64,000 nucleotides of DNA, taken from positions 442,806 to 506,805 of the forward strand of contig SDUX01000009.1 in NCBI GenBank assembly GCA_008729055.1, in the 5' to 3' direction. Shown here piece after piece: positions 20,354-33,900 of this stretch (the stretch's first letter is position 1; each line of letters begins with the position of its first letter). This DNA comes from Pyropia haitanensis. Lineage: Eukaryota; Rhodophyta; Bangiophyceae; Bangiales; Bangiaceae. A model generated the notes under the pieces. That model worked only from the letters and a program-made list of their open reading frames with translations, was not told the origin of the DNA and did no database searches. The translations under genes were made by a program, and so were the position numbers.

Positions 20354-23300
20354 CACGGATTGACAATGGGCCGTAGCGGTGGGTTGACAATCGTTTTTGC
20401 TTGAGCGGCCGGGAGGCCGCTGTTGTTTTTTTGTGCTTGTGTGTGTGTCGTTCCTCTATGAACCGCGAGCGGCGTTGAGCCTTTCGCAGCTGTCCCATCC
20501 CCATCACACCACCACCCCCCACCTCGCTTTCCACATCAAACGCCACCGCCGCCGCCTGGCTGCCAGAGCCCTCGCCAGCCGCCTGCCTTGCCTAGCCGGT
20601 TCCCGCCGCCCTGTCCGCCATCTCCCTAGCCAGTCCCCTCCCACAGCAGGGTCCGCGCGCAGCCCGCAACGGCCGACCATATCGCTGCGACGCCCTCCGC
20701 TCCCGTGTTGCCGCCACGGCCACCAGCCGGGCTCGCACGGGGGCCCGCACGCACCCACGACGGAACGCAGCTAGAGAGGGCACGACGGGAGGCCAAGCTG
20801 CCAACACCGCCCGCATACCACCCGAGCCGCCGCGGCCGCCAACAGTTGGCGGGCAGTCGTTCCACCCATCTTGTGCCGATACCGTTGTCGCGGCAGGCCG
20901 GTGACCACCGCCGCCCGCCTGACGTCCGCTACGGGCGGGGCCTCCATGCATGGCTGCCGCTGTCATCGCCGCGCGCCGGTCGCAAAAGCGAGGCGCGCAC
21001 ACAGGCAGCCACCGCCGCAGTTGGCAGCTCCCACTCGGTAGGACAGGTAGAGTTGTGGCGGAGCTTGACAGCGTCCGCGGCCGCCCATCTGGACAAAGAG
21101 AGCCCCTCCCGACGGGGTGATCGCATCCCCACCCGCGGGCACAAACGCGTGTTGGCGCCCCCTCAACAGCTCCCGCTCGTCACGGGTACGCTTCGGCTCC
21201 GCCAGACCGCCTGCTTGTCGGCACCACCGCCGGGTAAAGACCCCCCTCCAACCGCCCCCCCATCCCCCCCGTATGACCCGGTCCGCTGCTGCAGCATCGA
21301 CGAGGCGGCCAAGATATCCGCCACCATCGACACAGCGAGCAGCGCCGTCCCCCCCGCCCCCCCCACCCCACCCACCACCCGACGACGTTGAGTGGTGCGG
21401 CAGCGAGCCGAAGCCTCGGCGGCACCAGCGGCTGCCAAACAGGAGCCCCGTCGCGGCCGCCGCCGCGTCCACCACCCTGTTAATCGCCGGCAGTGGAGAC
21501 AGCCTCAAGCGACCAGGGATGTGGCCAGCCCACCCGCCACGGACGACTGGACCGGTCGCCACGCACCCGCGAGCAGGGAGTCCTACGAGAGCGTTGGCGT
21601 CAGCACGGGCCGCACCGGCAAGGTGCCCAGTGGGGTGCACACGCGGCAGGCCTGCCGCCGACAACCGGTTGCTCGTCCACACGGGCGCAGACGCCCACCC
21701 AGCCTGCATCCGTGCGCGTCCGCCGCACACGGACAGCCCGCACAGCGTGAAGCGGGTCCAGCCGCCTCACCCCCCACCACACCCCCAAAGCGGCGGGATG
21801 GCGCGCGCGCCCACCCGCTCACCTCTCACCACAAGTGCCGTCCCGCCTGCAGCCACCGCGCGGATCGCGCCAGGCGAGCGCGGCCGTCCACGCGGCGAGG
21901 CCAGCAGCCAACCGCACCACGGGGGGAAGCCGTGCTGCAGAGACAACCACCCGCCAGCGGCAGGGTCCGCTCCGCGGAGAGCGCGTGCATGCCCGCCGAC
22001 GCGCGGCCGCCCGAATCCCACCACTGCACGCGGCGGCCACGCAGCCGCTGCGAGTCAGCGCGTGGGGCGGACACCCGCCGCGGGCTCAGCAAGCCCGCGC
22101 CGCCAAACCACAGTGGTGGTACAGGGGACGGCCGACCAGCGGTCGCCGCCGCCGCCCACACGGGCGTTTTCGCCGTGCTGTGGACGACCCGCGCTGCGCA
22201 CGTGCGCTGCCGGCCAAGGGGGCGGACGGGGAGGGGGCTACCCGCGCCGGGCGCCCCACGAGTTGCGGCGTCCTTGAAAGCGAGCGCCATACGCTCGCCT
22301 GGCGGGCTCCACCACCGCCAGCGAGACCACTGAGTGTGCCGCGGCGCCGGTGACGGGCGGCCACGACGCCAGCTCCGTCGCCGCCCGCGCTGGTCACCCC
22401 TGGACGCCGCCGTGGTGACAGCGACGACCGCAACCCTCAAACAGCATAGAGGGACCGTTGCGGCAGCGGCGGCCGCCAGCATTGCTGAAATGCAGCCGCA
22501 GATCGCGCATGGAGGGACCGCCAACGCTGGCTGGCGGGATGGGGAGAGGGAAAGAGGCGACGGCGGCGGACACGCCGGCCCGGTACAGCCCACTCGCACC
22601 GGCAGCGGCTGCAGTGGCACACGACCGGCGTGGCCGGTTACCCAGTCCCGCCGCCACCGCCGTCGCCGCCGTCGCCGCCATCGCCGCCATCGCCGTCGCC
22701 GCCGTCGCCGCCGCCGCCTCCGTCAACGCCGACACGCCGTCGGTCGCGCCTGTGGTCGAGCCATTGACGGCGCCGTCGGCCCCCTTGGCAGCCGCCATAA
22801 CGTGGTCGGCTATCGCCGCGGCCAGTGCCGGGAGCGTATTCCGCTCGTGCACCACCTCCCAGGACAGCTGCCCCCCCCCCCCCTCCACAGCGGCAACCAG
22901 ACCCGCTTTTTCGGGCGGGACCAGAGGAGACCGGGTGCTCGCCAGCGGCGGCGGCGGCGGCGGCCACCCAACCACGTGCAGCCCCACCGAGTAAAGGCGC
23001 GCAGCGACGACCACCAGGCGGGACGACGACTGCACGTACGCCGCGTCGGCGTGCGACGTGGCCCGGGGTAATGGCGGCGGCGACGACCGCCGCCAGCATA
23101 GTCGTCACGGCTAGGATGTGTAAAGTCGGCGCCGGAGCCGCCGCCGCCGCCACCACCGGCGAAGACGCCGCCGCCGACTCGTCCGCGGCGGACGCCGTGG
23201 CGGAGGCGGCGGCGAGCGGGGTGTAGCGTCCGTCCCCGGCGGGCCCTCGCCCCTCCGTGGCGGCCAGGGCGGCCCGCAACGCGCTGGGCCGCCCGGGACG

Positions 23301-24749
23301 CGCCGCCGCCCGCGGGGGTGCCAACCGTGTCAGCGACCGCGGCGGCATCGACAAGGTCGGCGCCGCCGCGTGTCGGCGCGTCGCCACTGTCATAGTCGTC
23401 GGCAGCGAGCCGGCTTAGCACCGCCTCGAGCAACCGCGGCACGTCGAGCAGCGCGGCGGTGCCCCCCGCGCCGGCGCCAGGAGAACGGCCACACAGCACG
23501 ACCGCAACGACGCGCTGGGCGGGCAGCTTGGCCGCCGCCGTCGGCTGCGCACGCAGGCGGCCGGGTCCGCGGTCCAACACGGGAGGAATGCCGTCGCCGA
23601 CGAGACCGCCGAGGACCCATCGGATCAACCGCGCCGTCCCGCTCGGGCACCACTGACGCCTGACCGCATCCACGTGGCCACGTCCTGGATCAACAGCGGC
23701 TCGGCAATCACGTATCGCACATCCGGGCGGGAGAGGTCGGCCACCGCCGCGTCGGGGAAGCGGCCGGCGGCCATGGAGACAGCGCGGACGCCCACCAGCG
23801 GAAACATAATCGTGGACACCACCGTGTCGACGGCGACCGCGTCAGGGCGGCGGCGGCGGCGGGCGGCGCCGCAGCGGCGGGGGGCGCCGCCGCCGTCGCC
23901 GCCGGAGTGCGACCAGAGGCGGCCGACGGGCGACGCCGCAGCGGCGGCCGCGTCGGCCGCCGCGTCGTCCGCCGCGTCGGCCGCGTCGCCGGACAGCGGC
24001 CGCAACGGCGGCCGCGGCGATGGCGGCGGCGGCGGTGGCGGCGGCGGCAGCGGCAGCGGCGACAGTGGCGGCGGCGGCCGCGCAGAGGATGGTGGTGGCG
24101 GCCGCGGCAACGATGACGGCGACAGGGCCGGTGGGGTGTACTCTCCGCCAAGCAGTCATCGTGCCAGCAGTAAGAGCGACTCTGCGGCCACCGCCGCGGC
24201 CGCGGTCGCCATTCTCGCTGTGGTCGCCGCCGCCGCAGCTGGAATCGGCCGCCCAGCAAGAGGCGGCGACGGAAACTTCCACCGCAGACAGCGCAACTGT
24301 CGCCGTGCGGCGGGTTGCTGTCAAGCCCGGTAGACTCCGCCGTGGGGGTGGTGGGGGCCACCCCGTCGGCAACGGGCGCAAGAGAAGGCGCCGCCGCCGC
24401 CACCGCAGCTGCTACCGCCGCGGGTGTCGTCGTCCTGGTTGGCAAGACCGCCGTCACAAGTGCCACCGATTCCCCGCCGGGCGCCAACACCGCCACCACA
24501 GCGGGCGCTGGCGAGCCGGCCGCCGTAATGCCGGCAGCCGGCCCGCGCGCGGCAGCAGATGGTCGGGGCGCTGCCGTGGCGTCATCCGCCGCCGCCGGCG
24601 CGTCCGTGGCATCCCCGACCACAGTCGTGTCGTCCACGGCGGTCGCAAACGGCAGTGGGGAGGCCCAATCGGACGCGCCCTCTGGTAGCGCCGCCTCCGC
24701 AGCCGCCACGCCCGTGGCGGCTCGCCGAGCCCGCCCCCCGACCACCGCC
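20354..24749. other. GC-rich gene-poor region
   Basis: 4.4 kb with overlapping open frames on both strands and no recognised domain. Includes GCCGCCGTCGCC-type simple repeats at about 22660-22715 and C-runs. On the minus strand around 23625-23830, a frame reads TIMFPLVGVRAVSMAAGRF and continues less repetitively. Its sequel (PVLDRGPGRL and following) is in another frame from ~23673 down. This may be a decayed gene fragment, but I cannot name it. Confidence 0.4.
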
Positions 24750-26990
24750 GCGCCAACGGTAGCGCCAAGAGCCTCGGTCGCCGCGCAAGCGACACGTGCC
24801 ACGTCGGCCTCCGTGCCGACGGCGGCGCCCATCGCGACGGCGGCGGGCACTCCAGCGGCGCGCCCCACGACGGCGGCGAGGATGACGACGGCGCCCGGCC
24901 CTTCGGCAACCGGCAGCAATCCGCCCCCGCGCCTGTGACAATGCCGACGGCGGCGCCCGGCGCTACGCAGGTGGGCACGACAGCGAAGTGCCAAAAGACG
25001 TGGGCGACGCCGACGGCGGCGACGTCGACGGAGGCGCCCACCACCAAGACGACGGGCACTCCAGCGGCGCGCCCCGTGACGACGGCGGCGCCGACGACCG
25101 CGCACAGCGCCATGAAGGCGGGCACACCGGCGGTGCGGCTCACGACGTCCGCTACGCGAACGGCGGTGACGACGACGGCTACGCCTAGCGACACGACGGC
25201 GCTCACGGCGACGGCGCGCACGGCGGCGGCGCGCCACACGACAACGGCGACGCCGACGGCGGCGCCCCGCCCTTCGGCGGCCGGCAGGCCAGACATTCGC
25301 AGTCCGGTGGCGGCGACGCCGACGGCGACGCCCGGCATCTCCGCGGCGAGCCGGCGGCGACTCCCGACGCCGGCGGCGAAGACGCCAACGGCGGCGTCGA
25401 GCGCCACGACAGCGGGCACGCCAGCGGCGAGCCCCACGACGGCGGCGACGTCGACGGCGGCACCGAGCGCCACAGCGGCGCGCACGTCGGCGGCGCAGCC
25501 CACGACGTCGGCGACGTCGATGATGGCGCTCGGCCTCTCGACGGCCGGAGGCCGGCAATCCGCCCCCCCAGCGGCGGCGACGCCGACGTCGGCGCACGGC
25601 CCCACGATGGGCGGCAACGCGATGGCGCGCCAGACGGCGGCAGCCACGCCGACCGCCATGCGCAGCCTCGCCGCTACGGGTACGTCGGCGGTGCGGCCCA
25701 CGACGGCGGCGACGCCAACGGCGGCACCGAGCGCCACAACGGCGCGCACGCCGGCGGTGCGGCCCACGACGGCGGCAACGCCGACGGCAGCGCCCATCGC
25801 AACGACGCCGAAATGGCAGCGATCCGCGCCGTTGGCCGCGGAGACGACGGCCGCGGCGCCCGGCGTGACGAAGGCGCGCACGCCGGCGACACGCCCGACT
25901 ACGGCGGCGACACCGACAGAGGCGCTCAGCGCCATGGCGGCGGGCCGGCAGAAACTCGCCCGCATCGCGGCGGAGACGCCGACGGCGGCGCTCAGCGCCA
26001 TGACGGCGAGCACGCCGGCGGCGCGGCCCACGATGTCCGCTACGCGGACGGCGGCGACGACGATATCCACGCCTAGCGACACGACGGCGCGCATGCCGGC
26101 GGCGCGCCCCACAACGGCGGCGATGCCGACGTCGGGGTTGATCGCCTCGGTAGGCGTGCAGGCCGGCGGCGCGCCCCAAAAAGGCAGCAGCACTGACGAC
26201 AGCGCCTGTTTCCTTGGCGACCGGGCGGCGTCGATCCGCCGCACGGCCGCGGCGACGCCGACAGCCACGCGCAGCCCGTCGGCGGCAGGCCGGCGCCGAT
26301 CCGCCTCCGTGGCGGTGGCGACGCCGACGGCTGGACCCCGTTTCTCGGCGGCCGGTAGGCGGCGCTGCCCAGCACCCCAGCGGAGGCTACGCCGATGGCG
26401 GCGCCCAGCACCGCGACAGCGACCACGCCGGCACCGCGCCCTTCGGCAGCGGCGACGCTCACGGCGGCGCTAAGCGCTACAGCGCCGGCAGCGCCACCAG
26501 CGTGCTCCCCAGTGCCAGCGGTGACGTCGACGGCGGCGCACAGCGGGACGACGGCAGACACGATGGCAGCGCACCTAGTGCGAAGACAATGGGCTGGCCC
26601 GCGGCGCGCCCATCCGCAGCGGCAACGCCGACAGAGGCGCCCATCGCCACGACGGCGGCTTGGCAGCGACCCGCGCCTTGGGCAGCGACGACGCCGACTG
26701 CGGCGCGCCGCGCTACAACGACGGGCAGGCCAGCGGCGCGCCTCACAACGGTGACGACGCCGACGGCGGCGTGCAGCGCCTTGGCGGCAGGCCCACCGGC
26801 GGCGCGACCGACACCGACGGCGATGCCGACAGTGGCTCCCAACGCGTCGGCAGAGGGCAGTCGGCGAGCCAAAGTCCGACGGAGGCGACGCCGACGGTAG
26901 TGTCAGCCGCGTCAGCGACTAACGGACAATGATCCGCCCCACGGTGGCGGCGACGCCGACGGCCGCGTCCGCCACGTCGGCGACTGCCAC
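24750..26990. repeat. Degenerate 66-bp tandem repeat array
   Basis: Units of 66 bases starting ACGCCGACGGCGGCGCCC recur about 33 times with much divergence. I measured 66 bases in several consecutive units, for example around 25786-25983. Because 66 is divisible by three and stops are rare, the array is open in several frames. The plus frame gives 22-residue TPTAAPSATTARTPAVRPTTAA-like repeats, and the minus frame gives hydrophobic VGVAAVVGRTAGVRAVVAL-like repeats. I treat it as a minisatellite rather than a gene. Confidence 0.75.
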
Positions 26991-27030
26991 TACGCCAACC
27001 GCACTACGGCGGTAGTAGCAGCGGCAGCAA

Positions 27031-27375
27031 CAACCGTCGCGACAGCGGCACCGACGACCGCCGCGACAGCGGCACCGGCACCGGCCGCGCCAGCGGTAGC
27101 CACGGCAACAGCGACACACGCCTCAGCCAAGGCGGAGACTGCGGCCGCACCGGCGCCACCGACGTCCTCAGCAACAGCGGGAGCGACAGCCGCAGCGGCA
27201 GCGGCAGCATCAGTAGCCGCAACGGCAGAAGCGACACCGGCACCGACAGCGCCGACGGCAGCGGCCGCAACAGCTGCAACGGCAGCAGCAGCGACGGTCG
27301 CCCTGGCGACGGCGGCGACAAAGGCTGCGACGGCGGCAACGACACCCGCGGCGGCAGGGGCTGCGCCAAAGACCA
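27031..27375 (+). repeat. Direct repeat, first copy
   Basis: Nearly identical to 28548-28892 (offset 1,517), starting CAACCGTCGCGACAGCGGCA. Unlike the surrounding degenerate repeats, it shows only a few differences, so the copying was recent. Confidence 0.85.
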
Positions 27376-28547
27376 CCGGCGCCACAACGACTGCGTCAAC
27401 AGCAGTGACCGTAACAATGGTAGCAGTCACAGTGACACCTGCTGAGGCCGCGGTAGCAACGGCCGCTCAAACGGTGGCCGCGACAGCGGCCGCGGCGGCG
27501 GTCGCGCATGACGTTAACCGCCGCGGTGGCGGCAGGAACCGACACCGCGGCGGCGGCCGCGTCAGAGGCCGAGGCGGCGGCAGCGAGGCGCCTCGATGGC
27601 GGTAGCGGAACAGGCCGTAGCGCCGGCTGAAGTAGCGGCATCGCCAGCGGTCGCGACAGAGTGCGCCCACCGTGACGGTAGCCGCGACAGCGGTCGCTAC
27701 GGCGACGCACGCCGCGGCGGCAGCAGCCACAACGACGACGGCAGTCGCCGCTGCGGCGGCAGCGACATGGGCAGCGACGGACACTGCGGTAGCTGCAGAC
27801 ACAAAAGCCGCAGCGGCGGCAGCGACATGCAGCGCTCACCGCGACGGCTGCCGCGACAGCGACCACGGCAGCGGCGTGGACAAACACCGCGGCGGCGGCC
27901 ACGACAGACGCCGCGAAGGCGGCAACAAAACACGCCGTCGTGGTGCCTGCAACAGACGCCAAGGAGGCGGTTGGGAGAGAGGTTGCGGCGGCAGCAGCTA
28001 CAAGATCCGCTGTGACTGCCACGACAGAGAGGTCGACGCGGCAGCTGTGGCCGCGACAGATGCAGTGGTAGCGGCTGACGCAGCCGCCGTGGTTGCCGTA
28101 GCGTTAAAAGACGTGGTGGCTGTACGGGCAATGGCGGCGGCTGCGGCCGCGCAAACAGCAGACGTCGCGGACACCGCCGCACCAAGAGCCGCGGCGGCGG
28201 TAGCGACAGGTACCACGACGGCGTCAGGCACGGCGACGGCGGCATGGGCGACAAGGCTAGCCCACCGCGATGGCGGAAGCGATTGGCACCTCGTCTGCAG
28301 CCGTGCCACACGCCGCAGCGGCGGCCACGACCGCGGTCCCGGTGGCGGCAAGAACAACGGCAGTATCGGCGACAAGAGCTTCTCACCGTGACGGCAAGCG
28401 AGACAGCAACTGCAATAGCGGCATCGACACACGCCGCGGCGACGGCAGCAGCCGACGCCCCGGTTGCCGCAGCAAGAATGGCAGCGACGACGGCACCAGC
28501 AACGGGAGCGACAGCAGCGGCGGCAGCGGCAGTGAAAGCGGCAGCAG

Positions 28548-28892
28548 CAACCGTCGCGACAGCGGCACCGACGACCGCCGCGACAGCGGCACCGGCACCG
28601 GCCGCGCCAGCGGTAGCCACGGCAACAGCGACACACGCCTCAGCCAAGGCGGAGACTGCGGCCGCACCGGCGCCACCGACGTCCTCAGCAACAGCGGGAG
28701 CGACAGCCGCAGCGGCAGCGGCAGCATCAGTAGCCGCAACGGCAGAAGCGACACCGGCACCGACAGCGCCGACGGCAGCGGCCGCAACAGCTGCAGCGGC
28801 AGCAGCAGCGACGGTCGCCCTGGCGACGGCGGCGACAAAGACTGCGACGGCGGCAGCGACACCTGCGGCGGCAGCACCAGCGCCAAAGGATG
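28548..28892 (+). repeat. Direct repeat, second copy
   Basis: Second copy of the 345-bp segment at 27031-27375. The copies diverge at both ends into unrelated low-complexity DNA. Confidence 0.85.
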
Positions 28893-30999
28893 CCGCAGCG
28901 GCAACGGCCGAGTTGATAGCAGTTGCCGGGACAGCAGCAGCGGCACCGGCCGTGCAGCGGCCGCGGCGGCGGTCGCGCCTGACGCCGCCCACCGCGACGG
29001 CGGCAGCGACCAACACTGCCGCAGTAGCCGCAGCAGATGCCGCGGCGACGACAGCCAGGACTTCAACGGCACTGGCCGAAGCGGCAGGACCGACTGCAAC
29101 AGCGGCGGCCATCGCGATAGCGGCAGCGACAAAAACCGCAGCAGCGAAAGCGAAAGGCAGGGCTGACAGTGACGGCTGCCTCGGCAACGGCAACGGCGAT
29201 GGCCTTAACAGACGCTGAGGCGGCATCAATGACAGCCGCCGCGACGTCTGTAGCCACAGACACCCTGCAGGCAGCAAGGAGGGACGCCCTGGGGAAAGCA
29301 GCGACAGCAGCAGTGGCGGCGGCCGCAGCAGTGGCCGTTACGGTGGTCGTGCTCGAGGCCGCCTGCTGCAACGGATGCCGCGACAGCGGCCGCGCGGCGG
29401 CGGCGACAGACGCCGCGGCGGCGTCTGTGACAGATGCCATGGCGTCAGCGCCTACAAACGCCGTGGCCGTGGCTGGTGCAGCTGCGGCGACAAAGGCGGC
29501 GACGGCGACAACGGCAGCGGCAGCGGCAGCGGCAGTGCCAGCAGCGGCGAGGAAAGCCGCGGCGGTGGCAGCCACGGCAACAATGACGCTAGCCGTGACA
29601 GTGGCAGCCGCAGAGGCAGCGACTGCCTCCACCGCGGCGCCGGTCACACAAGCGGCCCGGCATCAGCGACGGACGGCGCTGATAGCGATGGCCGCCGCGA
29701 CGGGGGCTGCGCGGCGGCGGCAAGAGACGCCGCCGAGGCGGCAACGGCAGACGCCGCGGCGTCCACAGCCACGGATGTCCTGCAGGCGGCTCGGAGAGAC
29801 GCCAGTTCGACGACAGCAACAGCGGCAGCATGAGCGCTCGCGACTGCAGCAGCGGCCGCGGCGGCGCGGCAGCGGCTGCCAGACGAGGCCCACCGCGTCG
29901 GCGGCAGCCACCAGCGCCGTGGCCGTGGAAGCCGCAAACGCAGCGGCGGCGGCAGCAACAGCGAGCGTGGCCGCGTCGGTAGCCGCGACACTGGCAGCGG
30001 CGGTGGCAGCGGCAGAAGCCGCGGCGGCGATCGTAACGAAGGCGGCCCAATGCAGCGGCCGCCGAGCCAGACCCCGAGGCAGTGCCAGCGACCGAGCCTG
30101 AAGCGACGGCCGCGACAACACCGCGGCGACGGCCACAGAAGCAGCAGCGGTGGCCGCGACAACGGCAACGGCGGAGGCCACGTCAGACATTGTGGTGGCA
30201 GCCCGCACTGAGAACCGGCAGCGGTCGCGGTAGCGGCAGAGGCAGCGACATAGGCCGCGGTGGCGCCCGCGTGCAAACCCGTCCACCCAGACGGTAGGAG
30301 CGACGGAAACCGCGGCGGCGGCAGTGAAAAAGCCGTTGGCAGTGGCAGATGCAGCGGCAGCCGCAACGACCGTATCAACGGGCGGCCACTGCAACGGCAA
30401 TCGCGCCAGCGGGGACGGCAAAGACAGAGTGCGAGGCCGCGTCGGCCGCAGTGGCAGCCGCAGCAAGAGCGACAGCAAGAGAGCTAACGGCTGCGTCCGC
30501 GAGAGCGGCAGCAACAGGGGGCTGCGAAAGCAGCAGTTGCTGCGAAATCGTCCGTGACAGCGGCGGCAGCCGCAACAGGTGCGACAGGTGCAACGGCGGC
30601 GGTAGCGACAACATTCCGCTGCAGCGCCAGCGATGGCACGAACGATGCTGGACGTGCCAACAGCAGCAACAGTCGCCCCGGCGGCAGCAGTAACAGTGAG
30701 GCCACAGCCACCGTAGCAGCAGTAGCGGCGGCACTCGCGACTGCGGCAACGGCAGCGGTAGCGACAGAGGCCGCGGCGGCGTCCGCGACAGAGGCAATGA
30801 CGGCGGCCGCAACCGCGGCCACGGCGTGAGCAGTAACAGCGAGGGCGGCAGCGGCAGCCACAGCGGCAAAAATTAGTGGCGACGGCGGCAGCAGAAATGG
30901 TCGTCGGTGCAGGTGCGCAATCTCGCTGTGTGCAGTCTGCATCCACCGCATCTCATACAAGCGCGCCGTGGACTGCGCCAAAAGCGGAAGCGTGACAAC

Positions 31000-33900
31000 A
31001 AGGAAGCTCCGCCGCCTGCGATAGAGGCGCCGCCAACACGTCAACTGGTAACAATCACGCCGCCGAGGGGTGATGCGGGGGGATGGCGCGACAACGGTGG
31101 GCCGTACGAGGGTGAAGCGGGGCCGACAGCTGCGTGGCGGCGTCGAAGGCGATGCCGGGAGCAGAAAAACAGCGGCGGCCGCGGCAGCGGCAGCGACAGC
31201 CGTCACAGCAGCTACAATGGCCGCAGCAATGCCAGAGGACGCGGCGGTGGCCACGGCGGCGGCACTGGCCACGGCGGCGGCAACGCCAGCCGCGGCAGCG
31301 ACCGACACCGTACACATACCCGGCCGCAAAAGCGACAGCGTCAACGACACTGCCGCGCGGCGGCGACAGCGGCGCAGACAACGACGGACACCGCCACGCT
31401 GCCACCGCGGCAGCCAGGCCCGATGGCCGCGGCGACAACGACGCCACACCGTACCGCCGCTGCTGCCATCGAGCGCGACCCGTCAACAACGGCGCCGCCG
31501 TCCAACGCCGCGTCTGGCAGCACGCACGGCCGACACGTCCAACGGCAGATGCTCACCGCTGCGGCGATACGCGCATGGCGCGCGACGCCATCGGCTACCG
31601 CGTGCGCCATCCGCTCATGTTGGCTCGGTAATTCACTCCGCCGCCGCACGCGGCAGGCGCCGTCACCGCACCAATCAGGCGCAGCCCAGCGGCAACGCCG
31701 AAAGAGAACGAGGCGGCAAAGAGGGAGTGGTCGTGGGGACGGCGGAGGCGGAGCCGCAACACCGGGCGGGCGCCGGCAAGGTCAGCAACGACCGCAAGGT
31801 GATGCGAAAGAAGGTGACTACGGCAGGGATGGCCACCCCACGACACGGGCGAGGCAGGAACGTCGGCAAAGGCAGTTGGACGGCGATGGGAGCGGCTACA
31901 ACACGTCTTGCCGCCACGAGAGCAGGGCAACACCCAAGGACGGGGGGGGAGGTGGCAACGGCAGGAGCGGCAGCATCACGACGATGGGTGCTCCGACGAC
32001 AGGGGCGGCCGTGGCAACACCGCGAGAAACAGCACGGACGACGCCGGGGGGAGCAACAACGACGAGGGTGCCAGTCGCAGTGACCGGGGAGGAAGGACCG
32101 CCTCGAAGGAACGGCAGCAGCAACAGAAAAGGGGCTCACGTCGGACGGCGTCACAAAAGAGGGGGGGGGAGAGGGGGGGAAATGACACCGGGGCAAGCGG
32201 GAGAGGCGGCGCTCGAACGCCTCGAGAAGATCGCGGCGGCGACAGAGAGGGAAGAACGCCACAACGGCAGCGCGCCGCCGACGCCAGCCGTCACGCGGCC
32301 GCCGCCGTAGGGCGGCGGAACGGCAGCTCGCCCCGGCCGCGTCAGCCGCGGCGACCGGGCGGCACCGTCAAACAGCGGCGGCGCACGGCGGCGATGGTAC
32401 AAGACTGGCGTGGTGATGCCAACGACGCGGGGACGCCTGCCACGACGGGGGCGGCGATACGCCGAGACGGGCGGCGGCCGACGCGTCGATGCGGGGACCG
32501 CAACAACGCGCGGCAGCCGCGCGGGCACGATGGCGGCATGCACGCCGCGACGCGGGCACGTCCATCGCCGATAGGGGGGCTACAACATCCATTGACACGC
32601 GCGCAAGCGGCCGCTTCGGAAATGGTGGCCGCACCGACGACGGATGCGCGATCGACGACGATAGGGTGACCGTGAGATGGGGAGCGGCCTTGGGAAAGAT
32701 AGCGCCGGCGGTGGCGGGGGAGGAAAAGGGCTTGGCGGCTGGCCAGGCGGTGGCAGCGACGACGGGGGGGCGGCGACAGCAACGAGAGGAGCGCACCGAC
32801 GGCGGAGATGGCATGAAGACAGGTGTAGCTTGACTGCGGAGCGTCGGCCTCACCGTCGGGGGGGGAAGCTTGTCGAGGGAGTCGGGAGCTGCAACGGTGA
32901 GCAAGGGGAGACACGTACGGGCAAAGGGTTGCTACTGCGGGAGGTGCAGCTTGACAGTGCGGCGGGAGGTGCGGCTTGACGGTGCGGCGGGATGTGCGGC
33001 TTGACGGTGCGGCGGGAGGAAGTAGCAACCCGGGCGGGTCAGCGACCACTGAGGGCAACCGCATCGACGGGCGATGGTGGCAAAGCGGCACCAACAAGAG
33101 GGGCTGCGGCTTGAAGACCGTGTGGCAGTGGCAAGCAGCGGATGGGCGTCACAGCCGCAAGCGGAGCGGCCGGAGCGACCACACGGGCATGGCCGATGAC
33201 GAGAGGCCGGCGACGACGGATGCCAGCGGCGCCGCGACAAGGGTGCGGCGGCAACGACGGAGGAAGCCGCAGCATTGGCGACACGGAGGACGGCGCGGCC
33301 ATGGCGAGAAGCGGAACGCCGGGACGAGCAGCGCGCGGCGGCAACGACTCCAGACCGGTCCGGCAGGGCACGCAAGCGGTATCCATAACGAGGGCCACAG
33401 CACCAACGATGGTCGGGGAAGGCGAGCCGCCATCCCCAATCGCGACGATGATGAGCTCGACGTGGGCCGCGACGCAACGAGAACACGGCCATCGCCAGCG
33501 GCGGCCGGCAAGTCCGCCACAGCGACGCCTGGCGTGAAGTGATCCGGACGACGATGCGTCCTCGACGGCGCCACGCGGCGGGAACCCGCAGAAGCTAAAG
33601 GGGTGACGACGAGCAGAATAGAGCAGCGGCAATGACGACGACGGAGGGCCGAAGCCTGCTTCGTCGGCGGCGGGCAACGTAGACAGCCCGGGCAGGGGGA
33701 ATGCGGTGAGGGGCGCCAGTGTGGGGAGCGGCGGCAGCGACGATGGGCGGGCCCCATCGGCGTCCGACGCGCCGCGCCAGCGGCGGCACGGTCGAGCCGC
33801 CGCCAACGTCGGCGGCGCGGCCATGACGGCCGGCACGACCGCGACGCGACGCCCGTCGCATCATGGCGGGTGAGTGGTGAGCGCGGCGCGGCGCGGACGC

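Larger units (their letters stand above)
26991..30999. repeat. Trinucleotide-periodic GCN/ACN low-complexity DNA
   Basis: About 4 kb of T-poor plus-strand sequence built of GCG, GCA, ACA and GAC steps. Plus frames are Ala/Thr-rich, Ser/Gly/Arg/Asp-rich or Gln/Arg-rich in the three phases. No start, intron or domain supports a gene. It contains a direct 345-bp duplication. Confidence 0.6.

Noticed and set aside
23708..26179. 823-codon minus-strand open frame
   Set aside because: Arg/Gly-rich translation of the 66-bp repeat array; other frames on both strands are equally open, no domain or start context.
24454..26268. 604-codon minus-strand frame with hydrophobic 22-residue repeats
   Set aside because: Explained by repeat length divisible by three; kept only as a finding, not as a gene.
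27697..29277. 526-codon minus-strand Ala/Arg/Leu-rich frame
   Set aside because: Stop-poor trinucleotide-periodic DNA; composition changes with frame, no recognisable fold.
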